From contig JADNRY010000222.1 in NCBI GenBank assembly GCA_015501585.1, positions 36,837-100,836 of the forward strand: a DNA stretch of 64,000 nucleotides. Reading direction: 5' to 3'. Shown piece after piece: positions 1 through 10,245 of this stretch. Source of the DNA: Rhodocollybia butyracea (taxonomy: Eukaryota > Basidiomycota > Agaricomycetes > Agaricales > Omphalotaceae). A model generated the notes under the pieces. The model made no database searches. It saw only the letters and a program-made list of their open reading frames with translations, and was not told where the DNA came from. Made by a program: the position numbers and the translations under genes. Every line of letters begins with the position of its first letter. The stretch's first letter is position 1.

Positions 1-776
1 TTTGACTCAAAAGCCAATGCTGAAAGAGCAGAAATAATATCACAATTATGGTCTGAGATGTTGTCCTTATAACTCTCCTCGAACGCTCCGCTGGAAAAAA
101 GATAGGCACAAAGCTCAGTGGATCTGAAGTGGATTCCTGTGCGAAACCAACCCTCCATCTAGTCTAAATTTGCTGAGGTGCTAAGATGGTCCTCAATTTG
201 TTTGAACACCTAAAATTCAGATATGACCTCTGCCGACCTTTCCAACTTCTCAGGAGGTAATGCCCCAAGTGACCATAACAGAACACTCTTTGCAGATGGA
301 TTGGAGTCAGAGCTGCTAAGCCATTTGAGAGAAGCTAAATGGTTCTCATCGTGATGCCAGAAAGCTGCGTGACACTGTTCTTGTCCTTTCAAAGTGGCGT
401 TGGGGGGTCCACAGGCTCCACATTCATTAGTTGTGCCCATAGCCTCCCAGTTGTAGGGGAGGATTATAATGATTAGTATATTACCCCAACAAGCTCATAA
501 AGAATGTGTGAGTAAAGCAGATGCGTGAGGGTTGTCTGTAAGAACACTGAACGGTGACCAGTGGAAGGACAGTTGCTGTGAGATAAAGAACAACAATGGT
601 TGTAGAGATAACGCCAACAATATATGCCAGAGTTTTGCTCAGAGGGATGAGAAAGATAACGAGCCCAGCGAAGAATAGTATCAGGGCAAGATGAAGGATG
701 GTTGGGAGCAGTCCAATGATTGACTGCACTTGCCATTTCTTAAGCCCATCGAAGCGAAATTGCCGGATAATCATCA
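1..776 (-). CDS. DUF6535-type multi-pass membrane protein, partial
   Basis: Seen: read leftwards from a likely splice acceptor at 776/777, the exon to 481 encodes a charged stretch with RQFRFDGLKKWQV followed by two long hydrophobic helices (IIGLLPTILHLALILFFAGL and a second ending in TATVLPLV). This layout is typical of the DUF6535 family, which is large in Agaricomycetes and of unknown function. A second open block at 440-210 (SLKWLSSSDSNPSAKS, then a LPPEKLE stretch) fits the C-terminal repeat region of such proteins. The 3' end lies outside the window. The upstream exon could not be fixed; a TIR element lies beside the splice donor of the preceding intron at about 1746. An integral membrane location is inferred. 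It may be a pseudogene. Confidence 0.6.
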
Positions 777-817
777 CTAAATGCGGGAAAATCTTGCCAG
801 GGATTACACCTCTCACC

Positions 818-1736
818 TAGACTCGCGTTGCCAGTCCGTTCTGTCGCCACCCAATTCAAATAAATTTGAATTGCGCTCAGGGTAAACAGCTGAGCTGAGG
901 TGACTACAGAAGGACTGGAACGGCTTCCGCGTCACTAACAGAGTCACAAATTTGTGACTTTGACTTAGCGGAATTTCGCCTCATCAACCGTCGCAAAATC
1001 ACAATTTTGTGTGCGGGACTCCCTCGTCGGAAAATTCCCAAATAAAAAGTAAGTAGACAGACTCGTACCATTGTTCTAAGTTAGAAAATCGCTATTAGAA
1101 CAGGAATAGACATACCGAACTTGAATGAGACACAAAACTGGCAAAAATGAGCTGAAAATCTGCAATTGAACCAGGAAATATCAGTGGACAGTCTTGGAAG
1201 GTTATATTTGAGTTTATGGAGGTACTCTTCATCCAAAAATGAGAACAAAAAAGCAGTTACAGACCCACCACTTGAATGAGAGAGAATACTGTACTTTTTA
1301 TATTGAATTTCCACAAAGTATAGCCAGCAGAGAGGCAAATAGAGTAACGGAGGGCCTTATTGAGTATGTTTACTTATTTTTTACCTCTAACTGTGAGAGG
1401 ATTGGAGTCATCTTGAAGAACTTGGACACAACGAAAGGATCTTGCTATGTATCTTGAATTCCAAGGGCAACCTAGTCAAAAAATAGCTTGAACAGGATCC
1501 AGAACCATTATTGAGGTATATTCGGAGGTAAATTCAGCGGGACGTTGTACTTTACGCCGTTGCAACGGGAGCGGGTGGGGGTTAAAAAGCAAAAAAAAAC
1601 TCAAGTCAAAGTCACAAATTTGTGACTCGGTTGGTGACACTGATTCCGTTCCAGCCGTTCTCCGAACATGCTAATAGCGGTAGCAGCATGTGATTTCATA
1701 TTTGAAATATCGGAGAACGGCTGGCTAGCGAGCCTA
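818..1736. mobile_element. 919-bp TIR element with 9-bp target duplication
   Basis: Seen: the left end reads TAGACTCGCG...CCAG and the right end, reverse-complemented, reads TAGGCTCGCTAGCCAG, so the ends are imperfect inverted repeats. The 9-mer CCTCTCACC occurs directly outside both ends (809-817 and 1737-1745). Inside are palindromic GTCACAAATTTGTGAC motifs at both sides (about 942-957 and 1611-1626). No transposase is encoded, so it looks non-autonomous. A 9-bp duplication is Mutator-like, whereas the TAG start resembles hAT ends; the superfamily is left open. It sits at an intron border of the DUF6535 gene. Confidence 0.7.
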
Positions 1737-1745
1737 CCTCTCACC

Positions 1746-2157
1746 AGGTGTAATAAAGATTTTACAGGGTGGTAATGGATTATAGTGTGGTTAGCGGCTA
1801 CACGGCCAGATGCTCGGATGCACTTGGGACCTCCGACGGCTGCAGTGCCGGGGACAAATTTCTATTTAGCCTAAGCTTCAAAAATTTCAAACCAAGTTTG
1901 AAACACCTTAGATAGACCCAGAATGCAAATATAATTGCTTTTGCGCTTCAGTGACCTCCTGATTGCACCTGGCACCAACCTGCCTGCATTGAGCTGAAGT
2001 TAAACTCTCCAATCCTTACCAAATTAGGACGTGATGTCATCAAGTCCCAAAGCCCGGGGGCTTTGAAGACGAATGTACATGTTTATTCTCTTCTCATAAG
2101 GTAGCCGAAGCTGATAAGGTTTTATTTAGCTGTATGGCGTGTATCATTCAACAAACA
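1746..2157. other. intergenic interval, no gene recognised
   Basis: This lies between the 5' side of the leftward DUF6535 gene and the first recognised exon of the rightward transposase-like gene. I see no convincing coding exon, RNA gene or repeat in it. The first coding exon of either neighbour could be hidden here. Confidence 0.4.
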
Positions 2158-2596
2158 GTTGCGGGAATGGCGCGTTCAGTGCAAAATCTGCCAAGTCGAT
2201 AATCAGAGAGTTGATAATGCCCGGCATCATGCTACTTCACCCAAGCATGCTGCAAAGATCAGGGCTCGTGAATGCCTAAGTTCTCCCCCTCCTATTGCTC
2301 CTGCTCCTGCCGTTCCTATCGAGTCTACTGCGGACTTATTCTCCACTCGTTTCCTGGCCTATCTCAGTAGCGATCCAGAAACCACTGTTATGACCCATAC
2401 CCAAACTATAAGCATATACATATCTTTTTCTATTATTATTAACCAACTACTACTACTATCATTAAGATTTCTACTTATCATATACATTTTACGTTCATTA
2501 CTCATTTTCTCTACATTATTTGGCATAATGCTGCACACGTGAACATACTGTTAATCAACTTCGGTTTCACTAGAATAATTGAACACCAGTCACTGC

Positions 2597-2774
2597 ATGA
2601 CATCATTCTACTGCTCCGCAGTTCTGACATCATTTTACTGCTCCACAGTCATGATGTCATCTCACTGCTCCGCAGTTATGACATCATTCCAGCTCCACAG
2701 TTATGATATCATTCCAGTGCTCCGCAGTTATGACATCATTCCAGTGCTCCACAGTTATGATGTCATTCCGCAGC
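2597..2774 (+). repeat. tandem array of ~28-31-bp units (TGACATCATT..CTCCGCAGT)
   Basis: About six to seven units built from TGCTCC(G/A)CAGT, a short spacer and TGA(C/T)(A/G)TCATT follow one another. The units vary in spacer length and alternate between TGACATCA and TGATGTCA. A degenerate version lies in the other LTR copy around 7990-8160. It sits in the upstream half of the LTR, where enhancer repeats often occur in retrotransposons; that role is inference. Confidence 0.75.
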
Positions 2775-2909
2775 ATTTCCTAAATAATACATACTTGACA
2801 GTATATAAGGAGGCTAGATTTACCAATGTACAAGAGACGTATTATTTTTCTTAAATCCAAACCCCCACTTGTTTGCTGTTATCACTTGTGTGAATCACCA
2901 GACCAACTC

Positions 2910-3311
2910 ATTGTATCTTGTTGAGCTATCTCCAAGCTACAATACACATTTATACATCTTGTTGAGCTAACTCCAAGTTGTATCCACTAACATTCACCTG
3001 TTGAGCTATCTCCTAGTGAATACTTCTTTAATTGCCACTTGTTGAGCTATCTCCGAGTTGCAACTTCCTATTACTTGTTGAGCTATCTCCAAGTATTAGA
3101 CATCACACTCACTATTACTTGTTGAGCTATCTCTGAGTACTAGACACCACACTCACTATTACTTGTTGAGCTATCTCCGAGTACTAGACACCACACTCAC
3201 TACTACTTGTTGAGCCATCTCCGAGTACTAGTTCTGATTCATATTACTGCTTGTTGAGCTATCTCCGAGGGTAATCATATTATTATTTGTCGAGCTATCT
3301 CCAAATAATAA
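2910..3311 (+). repeat. array of ten hairpins with a constant loop and variable stems
   Basis: The core TTGAGCTATCTC (GAG pairing with CTC around CTAT) occurs ten times. Each core is flanked by different but largely self-complementary arms, for example ATTGTATCTTG/CAAGCTACAAT, TTCAC/GTGAA, TTGCCACTTG/CGAGTTGCAA and TTATTATTTG/CAAATAATAA (perfect). The arms change from unit to unit while pairing is mostly kept, so the units are more than simple tandem copies. The same array, inverted, is at 7301-7705. The function is unknown. Confidence 0.8.
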
Positions 3312-4319
3312 CTTCTGTGAGCTTTGTATTACAAACTAGTTACTAACTTTACTTGAGCCTAGTTGTTTGAGTATATATTTTTTGCCTAGCGGTTTCAACG
3401 AACGGAAAGGCTTGCTCTATAATCTCATTAATTTCTCTTATCATTTTTACTGCTGAGTTACGTACTGTGAAGGTTTGGACGAGACTATTGATCGAGTCAT
3501 AACAACCACGCTACAGAGATTGCCTCCGATGGACACCTTTCCTGACTCTTCTGAACCAGCATACGAACCCATGTGTGCATACAACTGGGATGGGCTGGAT
3601 GAGTTAGATCCTCAGTTGGCAGGTTCACGTGAAGTAGAAGAGATGCAAGCTCTCAGCGACTACATGCTTGGAGTATACCAAGGAGGGCCAGACAACATTG
3701 ACTCAGACGACAGCCACTCCAACGCAACTGATACATCTGAATCCAACATGGAGTACGACCCTGCCTTTGAGGAAAACAGAGGTAAATTTGAATGCATTAA
3801 AGTATATGCCAACATTATTCACATGCTCTCAACTCAGGGACAATGCATTCAACCCAAATGGCCTCAATCATAAGCGGCCTCGCACTACAGAAGCTGCTTC
3901 TCAAGAATGGTTCCCCTGGAACAACAGAACTGTAACAACCCCTCCTTATTATTTTGTGCTTCTTATCTGACTACTGAATCAAGGAATGTACTCTTGATAT
4001 TCTTATGCATCTTCCACGCTCCGTATTCTCTGTGCGCCAGCTGGATCTTTTTCTCTGGATGCTCAAAGTGTTGGGAGTAGACGATACTCCTTCTGTGAAA
4101 CGAATGAATGAGGTGGACAAAAAGCTGCAAGCACTGTACAGCATACAGACTATCAAGTACAAAGGTGCTCTTGGACACACATATTACACAAACAGTTTGG
4201 CAGACATCATCTCCCAGGTTTCAAGATTTCTTATTCTCCAACGGCATCAGTGCTAATTTTGCTTTCAGGAAATGGCCAACCCCAAAGTCCACCCACATCT
4301 TTCTTTTTACCCTGAACAG

Positions 4320-5834
4320 GTAGGACAGGACCTCTCTGAAGCTTGCCAGCATCAGGAAATCGGTATCTGAATAATGTTTCAAAAAATCTACATAAGTTCT
4401 GATAAGTTCTGATAAGTTCTGTTAATACTGATAATTAACGGGTAATGATTCACATATTCACATTAATTTCTGTTAATACTGATAATCAACTGGTAATGCT
4501 TCACAAATTTACTTCAAGCCTCAAGATTACTTGAAACAAACTTGAAATTATCTGCTTGATTATCTGAAATTATCAAATTTTAATTAGATGACTTTTAATA
4601 CATAGAAATACATCAATTGCTAATCGATACACATATAAGTAGCACTACTGAGCCCAAAAAATAAAAATAAAATGAGTCAATGCTGTAGTATGTTGTATAC
4701 TAGGGCTTACAGTTCGTTCAGTACATAACCTTCAATAAAGCATCCATCCCATGATGCAAAGTAGCCACCTCGTTACTTTGTTGACTGAGCTCTCTCTCGA
4801 GTTGTTCAATACGATTAGATTACAGAGTTGAGCATTCTCACGAAGCATCACGTCTTGTACATCCCCAGGATTAAGCCTTCGAATAAGAAATTCGAAGTCC
4901 GTATTTAAATGATATGCCGTTACTACCGGCAACGGGAGTGTTGCCGGGAGCGCACAAAACTCAGCGCCAACTTACGGCAGGACATACATGTCCTTTCTTC
5001 CCTTCACCAACACCTCACTTCACTCATTTCCTTTTTGTGCTGAGTCTCAAAGCTCTTATATCATTATAGCATGGGTTAACAGCTATGATCAACAGTATTT
5101 CAGGTCACACGAGGCTTCGAAAGGTGCGCAACTGTATTGTTGACACTGCAGTTCAGATTCTTATTGTTTTCGCAGGATTTCCTACTTTAGGCGACTCTGT
5201 ACACTAGCATTTTCGCTTATCAGGGCCTCAGTGGTCCATGCATATGATGTGAATTGTCCTGACATGACCAGTCATCGATGTGGGAAGCTACATATCTAGG
5301 TACATGGTCTCTCACCTGAATGCCATTGCTCGCTTACATTCTCCCGCTGTTTCATAGCTGCTTTATCTTCTTGCTTCCTATTTTTTGGTGTGTTCCTTTT
5401 GCTTTTGCTTGAATGCTATTCTTGAGCTAAGTTTTTTTTTGCAGGTTGCTGGAGTTGGATGTTCATAGCATGTTGTTAGATGGCTTGTTGTTAGAATCCA
5501 GTTTTTGTAGCTTGTAGTTGCATGTACTTTGTAGCAATAATAACTATCATTCTTTGCTTTCCTGTTGTTTCTTTGACTCTTCTTTGAGTCTTCTAAGTTC
5601 TGTCCCAATAGCATTGAATAATTGCTATGTAATGGTCTGCTATTTAAATCTAACTTACTGTTAATTTCTGTTAATTTCTGTTAATTTTGAATAATATGCT
5701 GAGGGGGCCGCAAAATTCCTTGTAATACCTCGTAAGTTTATGACTTGGGTAATTTCTGATAATTTCTGGTAATTTCTATTAATTTCTGATAACTTCAGCT
5801 AAGTTAGAATAATATTCAATACATTACTCTAGGA
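4320..5834 (+). other. ~1.5-kb AT-rich intron-like insertion in the transposase-like gene
   Basis: Coding sequence ends around 4320-4370 (FYPEQ, optionally continuing to about QHQEI) and resumes at 5835 with DCFPDEFAHWLHE. The interval is AT-rich and has no gene I can recognise. Runs of GATAAGTTCTGATAAGTTCTG near 4398 and TTAATTTCTGTTAATTTC near 5660 recur at its two sides. A GT at 4320 and AG at 5833-5834 would allow in-phase splicing, so it may be removed as an intron. No clear TIR or TSD was found. Confidence 0.45.
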
Positions 5835-6511
5835 CTGTTTTCCTGATGAGTTTGCACACTGGCTCCATGAGGTTCCAGATGACGAGATGGGGCCAATGTT
5901 GCGGTTAGGCAATACAGACTACTATGTTTTTGAACCTGCTATGCTTCGAAGTGGGAAAATCTGTATGCCCCACCGCTGGTTTAAACGGGGTAAACATTTT
6001 TATGCCAAATGCTGGGCTATGGAGGAAGTAACGAGGGAAGGGGCTCGAAAGTCGTGGAGAGTAATTAAAGGAGGTGGAGAGATCCCCGTCGGAGAGGCTG
6101 AACTCCTGAAAAATTTTCCTCAGCTGATTTCAGATGCAGCGTCATATGCCCACTTAGGGCTGGTATCAAATATTGAAGGTGCGAAGCTGCTCTCAAATGC
6201 TCATTTTCACCGCTGATTCTTTTTTGTAAAAAGATATGTTAGATATGTCTACCACACCTCGTACTGCTGAACGCTGGAAACTCACAAACCCAGTCCTGGG
6301 AAATCCCTGGCGTGAACATGCCCAAGGTGCTCAGTGCCTTTCCTTTCCAATATGGCTTTACTGCGACGACACCTCAGGGAATACCTCAAAGAAATGGAAT
6401 AAGCACAACAGCTTTTTATTCACCGCCGCTGGTCTCCCTCGAGCTGAATCCTCCAAGGAGTACAACATTCACTTTTTGTCGACCTCAAACATAGCTCCAC
6501 TCCTTGAAATG

Positions 6512-6890
6512 TTAGATGGTATTTCTGATCAGCTCTGGTCCGTGTTTATAATTTGTTTCAGCTCCTTGTAAGCTCACCAGATAGCAGCAATGCACAAGAG
6601 CATGGCATTTGGGCTTGGGATTATAAGGACTCATTCTGACTATCTGATTTTGTAATGGCAAGTTTGGGTTTGTAGGTTGGTTTGAAACTGGAGACGTAGG
6701 TCTAGTTCTCTGAGTGTTCAAGTTAGAATTAATTCTTCCTTGTGTTGCACTTGTAGCTAAATTTCTAGCTCTTTGGGCAATTGAGGGCGAAGTTCCTTCA
6801 AGTCTCGAAGTGCTCTGAGAGGGCCTTGTGCTAGCAGACTGTTGGTTTTCAAGTTGTTGCTTTGCCTTAGCAGAAGTGTGGGTATGAACT
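6512..6890 (-). pseudogene. remnant of a retrotransposon gag-like N-terminus
   Basis: The minus strand has a short open stretch rich in Gln, Ser, Thr and Asn (AKQQLENQQSAST, then RPTSPVSNQPTNPN) downstream of the PBS-like site at 7021-7035. The position and low-complexity hydrophilic composition fit the beginning of a Gypsy gag. It breaks off where the host exon begins. No zinc knuckle or capsid motif remains, so the call rests on context. Confidence 0.3.
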
Positions 6891-7020
6891 CAGTCACCAA
6901 TAGTGTTAGATAACACAGTTGTTCTCTGTCTCTTTTGGGTTGGCTGTGGTAGGCCTTTTTATATCAAGCAAGTGATAAATGTATAGGTCCAAAAAAATAA
7001 AATCTGGGCTGCTAATACCC

Positions 7021-7035
7021 TTGCGGTGGGCTCCA
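7021..7035 (-). promoter_or_regulatory. primer-binding-site-like 15-mer
   Basis: On the minus strand this reads TGGAGCCCACCGCAA. The identical 15-mer occurs at 40266-40280 just upstream of the Gypsy gag, also on the minus strand. Beginning with TGG (complement of tRNA CCA) and lying upstream of a gag-like stretch, it is a good candidate for a tRNA primer-binding site. Confidence 0.5.
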
Positions 7036-7107
7036 GATGAGAGGTCTAAACTGGGGTGAACTTAGAAATGGCTTACACAACCACACCAAACACACACACA
7101 ACTTATT

Positions 7108-8323
7108 TGTTATGACTCGATCAATAGTCTCGTCCAAACCTTCACAGTACATAACTTGGCAGTAAAAATGATAAGAGAAATTAATGAGATTATAGAGCAA
7201 GCCTTTCCGTTCGTTGAAACCGCTAGGCAAAAAATATATACTCAAACAACTAGGCTCAAGTAAAGTTAGTAACTAGTTTGTAATACAAAACTCACAGAAG
7301 TTATTATTTGGAGATAGCTCGACAAATAATAATAATAAGATTACCCTTGGAGATAGCTCAACAAGCAGTAATATGAATCAGAACTAGTACTCGGAGATGG
7401 CTCAACAAGTAGTAGTGAGTGTGGTGTCTAGTACTCGGAGATAGCTCAACAAGTAATAGTGAGTGTGGTGTCTAGTACTCGGAGATAGCTCAACAAGTAA
7501 TAGTGAGTGGGATGTCTAATACTTGGAGATAGCTCAACAAGTAATAGGAAGTTGCAACTCGGAGATAGCTCAACAAGTGGCAATTAAAGAAGTATTCACT
7601 AGGAGATAGCTCAACAGGTGAATGTTAGTGGATACAACTTGGAGTTAGCTCAACAAGATGTATAAATGTGTATTGTAACTTGGAGATAGCTCAACAATAT
7701 ACAATGAGTTGGTCTGGTGATTCACACAAGTGATAACAGCAAACAAGTGGGGGTTTGGATTTAAGAAAAATAATACGTCTAACGTACATTGGTAAATCTA
7801 GACTACTTAGATACTGTGCAATGTGTACTAGTTAGGAAATGCTGCGGAATGACTAGATTTGAGTCATAACTGCGGAAATACTGCGGATGAGTCAGTCTGA
7901 CTATGTAATGCTGTGCAATGACTAATATTGAGTCATGTATGCGGAACCGTAGTTGACTCAGATATCTGGCTGTGCAATGACTGATATTGAGTCATTGATG
8001 TAAAGAGGCTATGCAATGATGTCATAGCTGTGGAGCAGTGATGTGATATCATAACTGCGGAGCAATGGAATGACATCATGATTGTGGAGTAGCAAGATGA
8101 CATCATAGTTGTGGAGCTAGAATGATGTCATGACTGTGCAGACTGTGCAGTGACTGTTAAAGATCATTCTGGTGTTCTGGAAGAATGTGTGCAGCATTAA
8201 CCCAAATGGTGTTGAATAACTAATGAATGTAAAATGTTAAGTAGAAGTATTAATGATAGTGTTCATAGTTGGTTACAGAAGAAAAAAGATTGGGTGTATA
8301 GGATTTAGATCCAGGTCATAACA
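7108..8323 (-). mobile_element. solo LTR, 1216 bp, inverse orientation, TSD TTATT
   Basis: This is a diverged reverse-complement copy of the LTR at 2386-3504. On the minus strand it starts TGTTATGACC (at 8323) and ends GAGTCATAACA (at 7108). TTATT repeats directly at 7103-7107 and 8324-8328. It contains the hairpin array (7301-7705) and a degraded short-unit array (about 7990-8160). It is independent of the first copy because the TSDs differ. It is nested in an older retroelement remnant. Confidence 0.87.
7301..7705 (-). repeat. second copy of the ten-hairpin array
   Basis: Reverse complement of the array at 2910-3311 with the core GAGATAGCTCAA. Some stem positions differ from the first copy: the last-but-one unit here has CTTG facing CAAG, where the first copy has CTTG facing CGAG (a wobble pair in RNA). 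The two arrays together allow a covariation test. Confidence 0.78.
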
Positions 8324-10245
8324 TTATTACTCAGTTCGGGTTTTTAGTTCAGCCAAATAATATTTATTTAAAACTCCAATCTATTCAAGTGCTTCCTTGC
8401 TACACTGAGTGTTATTTCACTAAGTGCCTTCCCTTTCAAAGTACAGACTTATTTAAGCTGATCCCCAAGCTCTGAGCTGTCAAACAAATACTATTCCTAA
8501 GTCCCTTGGTAAAATCACAAATTAACACAAGTCACAACTGACCAGAGGGTGTCCCTATAACTCAGACAGAGCTCTGACTGCAGCCTAACTGTGGTTTGAA
8601 AATAATATTCAAAGTCCTTTCTAAGTCTTTGTCTTAACTTCTCTGCACTCAGTTCACACTGAATCTCTTTCTGTCTCTTTACTCAAGTTCAATTGCTTGT
8701 TAATTTCTCTCTGTAAATCCCAGTCTTTATATCAATTCAATCTTTTAGTAGTAAGGAGCTGCTACACCTGGTGGGGGTAAGAAAGAATGCTTTTCTCTTC
8801 ATTTCCTTGCCTTTTTATACTCCTAGGTCCTTGAAATTTTCTTAATTAAGGTACCATGGGTTGGTAAGACCCTCTTGGCTTGCCAAGAGCCAAGATGATA
8901 AATCTCATGTTGCCCTTTTAAGCCATAAGTGAGCTTGTAAGTGTTCTCCTGGTTCCTACACTGTCCCCAGGGCTCTATATCATTGTCTCATGGGTCCTCT
9001 ACCCATAGTACACCTTTTCTACATCTTTTATTCAATAAGTAACGGAGGGGAGGGAAGAACGATGCATTCCCGATGAGTGGTTCGACTTTGATGCGCTTTA
9101 AGCGCCGGGGGTCCATCCGTCCCGCGGTTCAAGTTTGCGGCGTCGTTCCGTATCTCCCCTTTTCTCTTCTCCTCCCGGGTCCTACCGGGTACTTGTATAC
9201 ATGTGGACCGTCCCGTAGGTCGGTCCGAATAAATTTTATTATAGGCATGTCACTAGGACGCGCCCCGCCTTTCTTTTACTGCCGGCGCCGGGCCACTTTG
9301 ATCCCCAGCGCCTAATTCATCACTAATCGTCTAGTTTCTCTCTGTGGTTTGTTCCAGGGAACCAGTGCTTCGATTCTCTTACTTTAAACGGATATGGGTT
9401 TGCATTATGCTTGCCCTCATTTGTCTCTCTTCATCTATTTTAATACTGTCTTGTATATCCCTGTATAGGACTTTTTGTAGTAGGTAGTATTAATTGAATA
9501 GACTTTAGATCTGGCAAGCCTAAATCAATCTAGGTAAATCAATTTGATTGATTTTGAGTGTGTGGGTCAACGATGCATCCTTGCACAGTAATGTAGCCTC
9601 TTAAAACATAGTGTATCTCCCTTCAAATGGGTTTCTACATACTAGATACCTGAAGTGGACCTTCAAAGTGTCTAATACATAACGTACCCTAGGTAGTGAC
9701 GTGACATGTTTCATGGGGTCTTTTAAATGATGACATTTTGCTTGAATTTCGGCGTACAGCGTAATTCGGCGTGTCAACGGAGCGGGTTAAAGCCTTTATT
9801 AAGGTAGTGTAGTTTTCCCTTGTCCAACTTACCCAGACCTACTAACCATTTACAGGTGGGAACGCCTAGGACCAAGGCCGAAACCATCACTGCACTTAAG
9901 ACAAAGTTTCTGACCGCCCAGACCCCTGGATCTGGCTCAAAAATCAAGCAAATGCATACTGAAAGTGGAGTAAAAGATACTTATCAAAATTTTTTTATTG
10001 AAAGATTGCTCAACTCCTATAAACGACGGCGTGGAGTTTCAGCTAATAGCGCTCATGAAGCTATCGCTGATCTTTACCCTGATACCATGAGCCCGGTATG
10101 GAGGATTTGAGGTGAATACTAGTAGCCTTTCCTTGATCAGATATCCTTGTTTAACTGCGCTTCCGTAGGCCTGGACCCTCATTCTGACACACCCGTAGAG
10201 ATACTTCATGTCATTTTGCTTGGTTTTGTCAAGTATCTGTGGCGT

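Larger units (their letters stand above)
2386..3504 (+). mobile_element. solo LTR, 1119 bp, TSD ACCAC
   Basis: Seen: begins TGTTATGACC and ends GAGTCATAACA (TG...CA ends, with a short inverted terminal repeat). ACCAC is repeated directly at 2381-2385 and 3505-3509. Taking out the LTR and one ACCAC joins the flanking coding sequence in frame (DPETT to LQRLPP), which is strong evidence for a true insertion. No PBS, gag or PPT adjoins it, so it is a solo LTR left by LTR-LTR recombination. It carries two tandem arrays, annotated separately. A diverged second copy in inverse orientation lies at 7108-8323. A Gypsy-type origin fits the 5-bp TSD but is not proven. Confidence 0.88.
6638..9835 (-). mobile_element. 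composite retroelement insertion in the transposase-like gene
   Basis: The host gene stops after EHGIWAWDYKDSF (6637) and resumes near 9836. The interval holds, read leftwards, a possible LTR-like stretch (8329-9835), a solo LTR of another family (7108-8323), a primer-binding-site-like 15-mer (7021-7035) and a gag-like remnant (7000-6640). This order fits the 5' end of a minus-strand LTR retrotransposon that was itself invaded. Its left boundary looks truncated and no TSD was found. 9040-9320 is GC-richer and unlike its surroundings; nothing recognisable is encoded in 8329-9800. Confidence 0.45.

Noticed and set aside
2910..3311. CRISPR-like array (constant core, variable spacers)
   Set aside because: Eukaryotic LTR context, 12-base core within self-complementary variable arms, no cas genes, irregular spacing.
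9040..9320. GC-rich segment as a tRNA or rRNA fragment
   Set aside because: A TTCAAGT loop-like stretch is present, but no cloverleaf or rRNA signature could be assembled.
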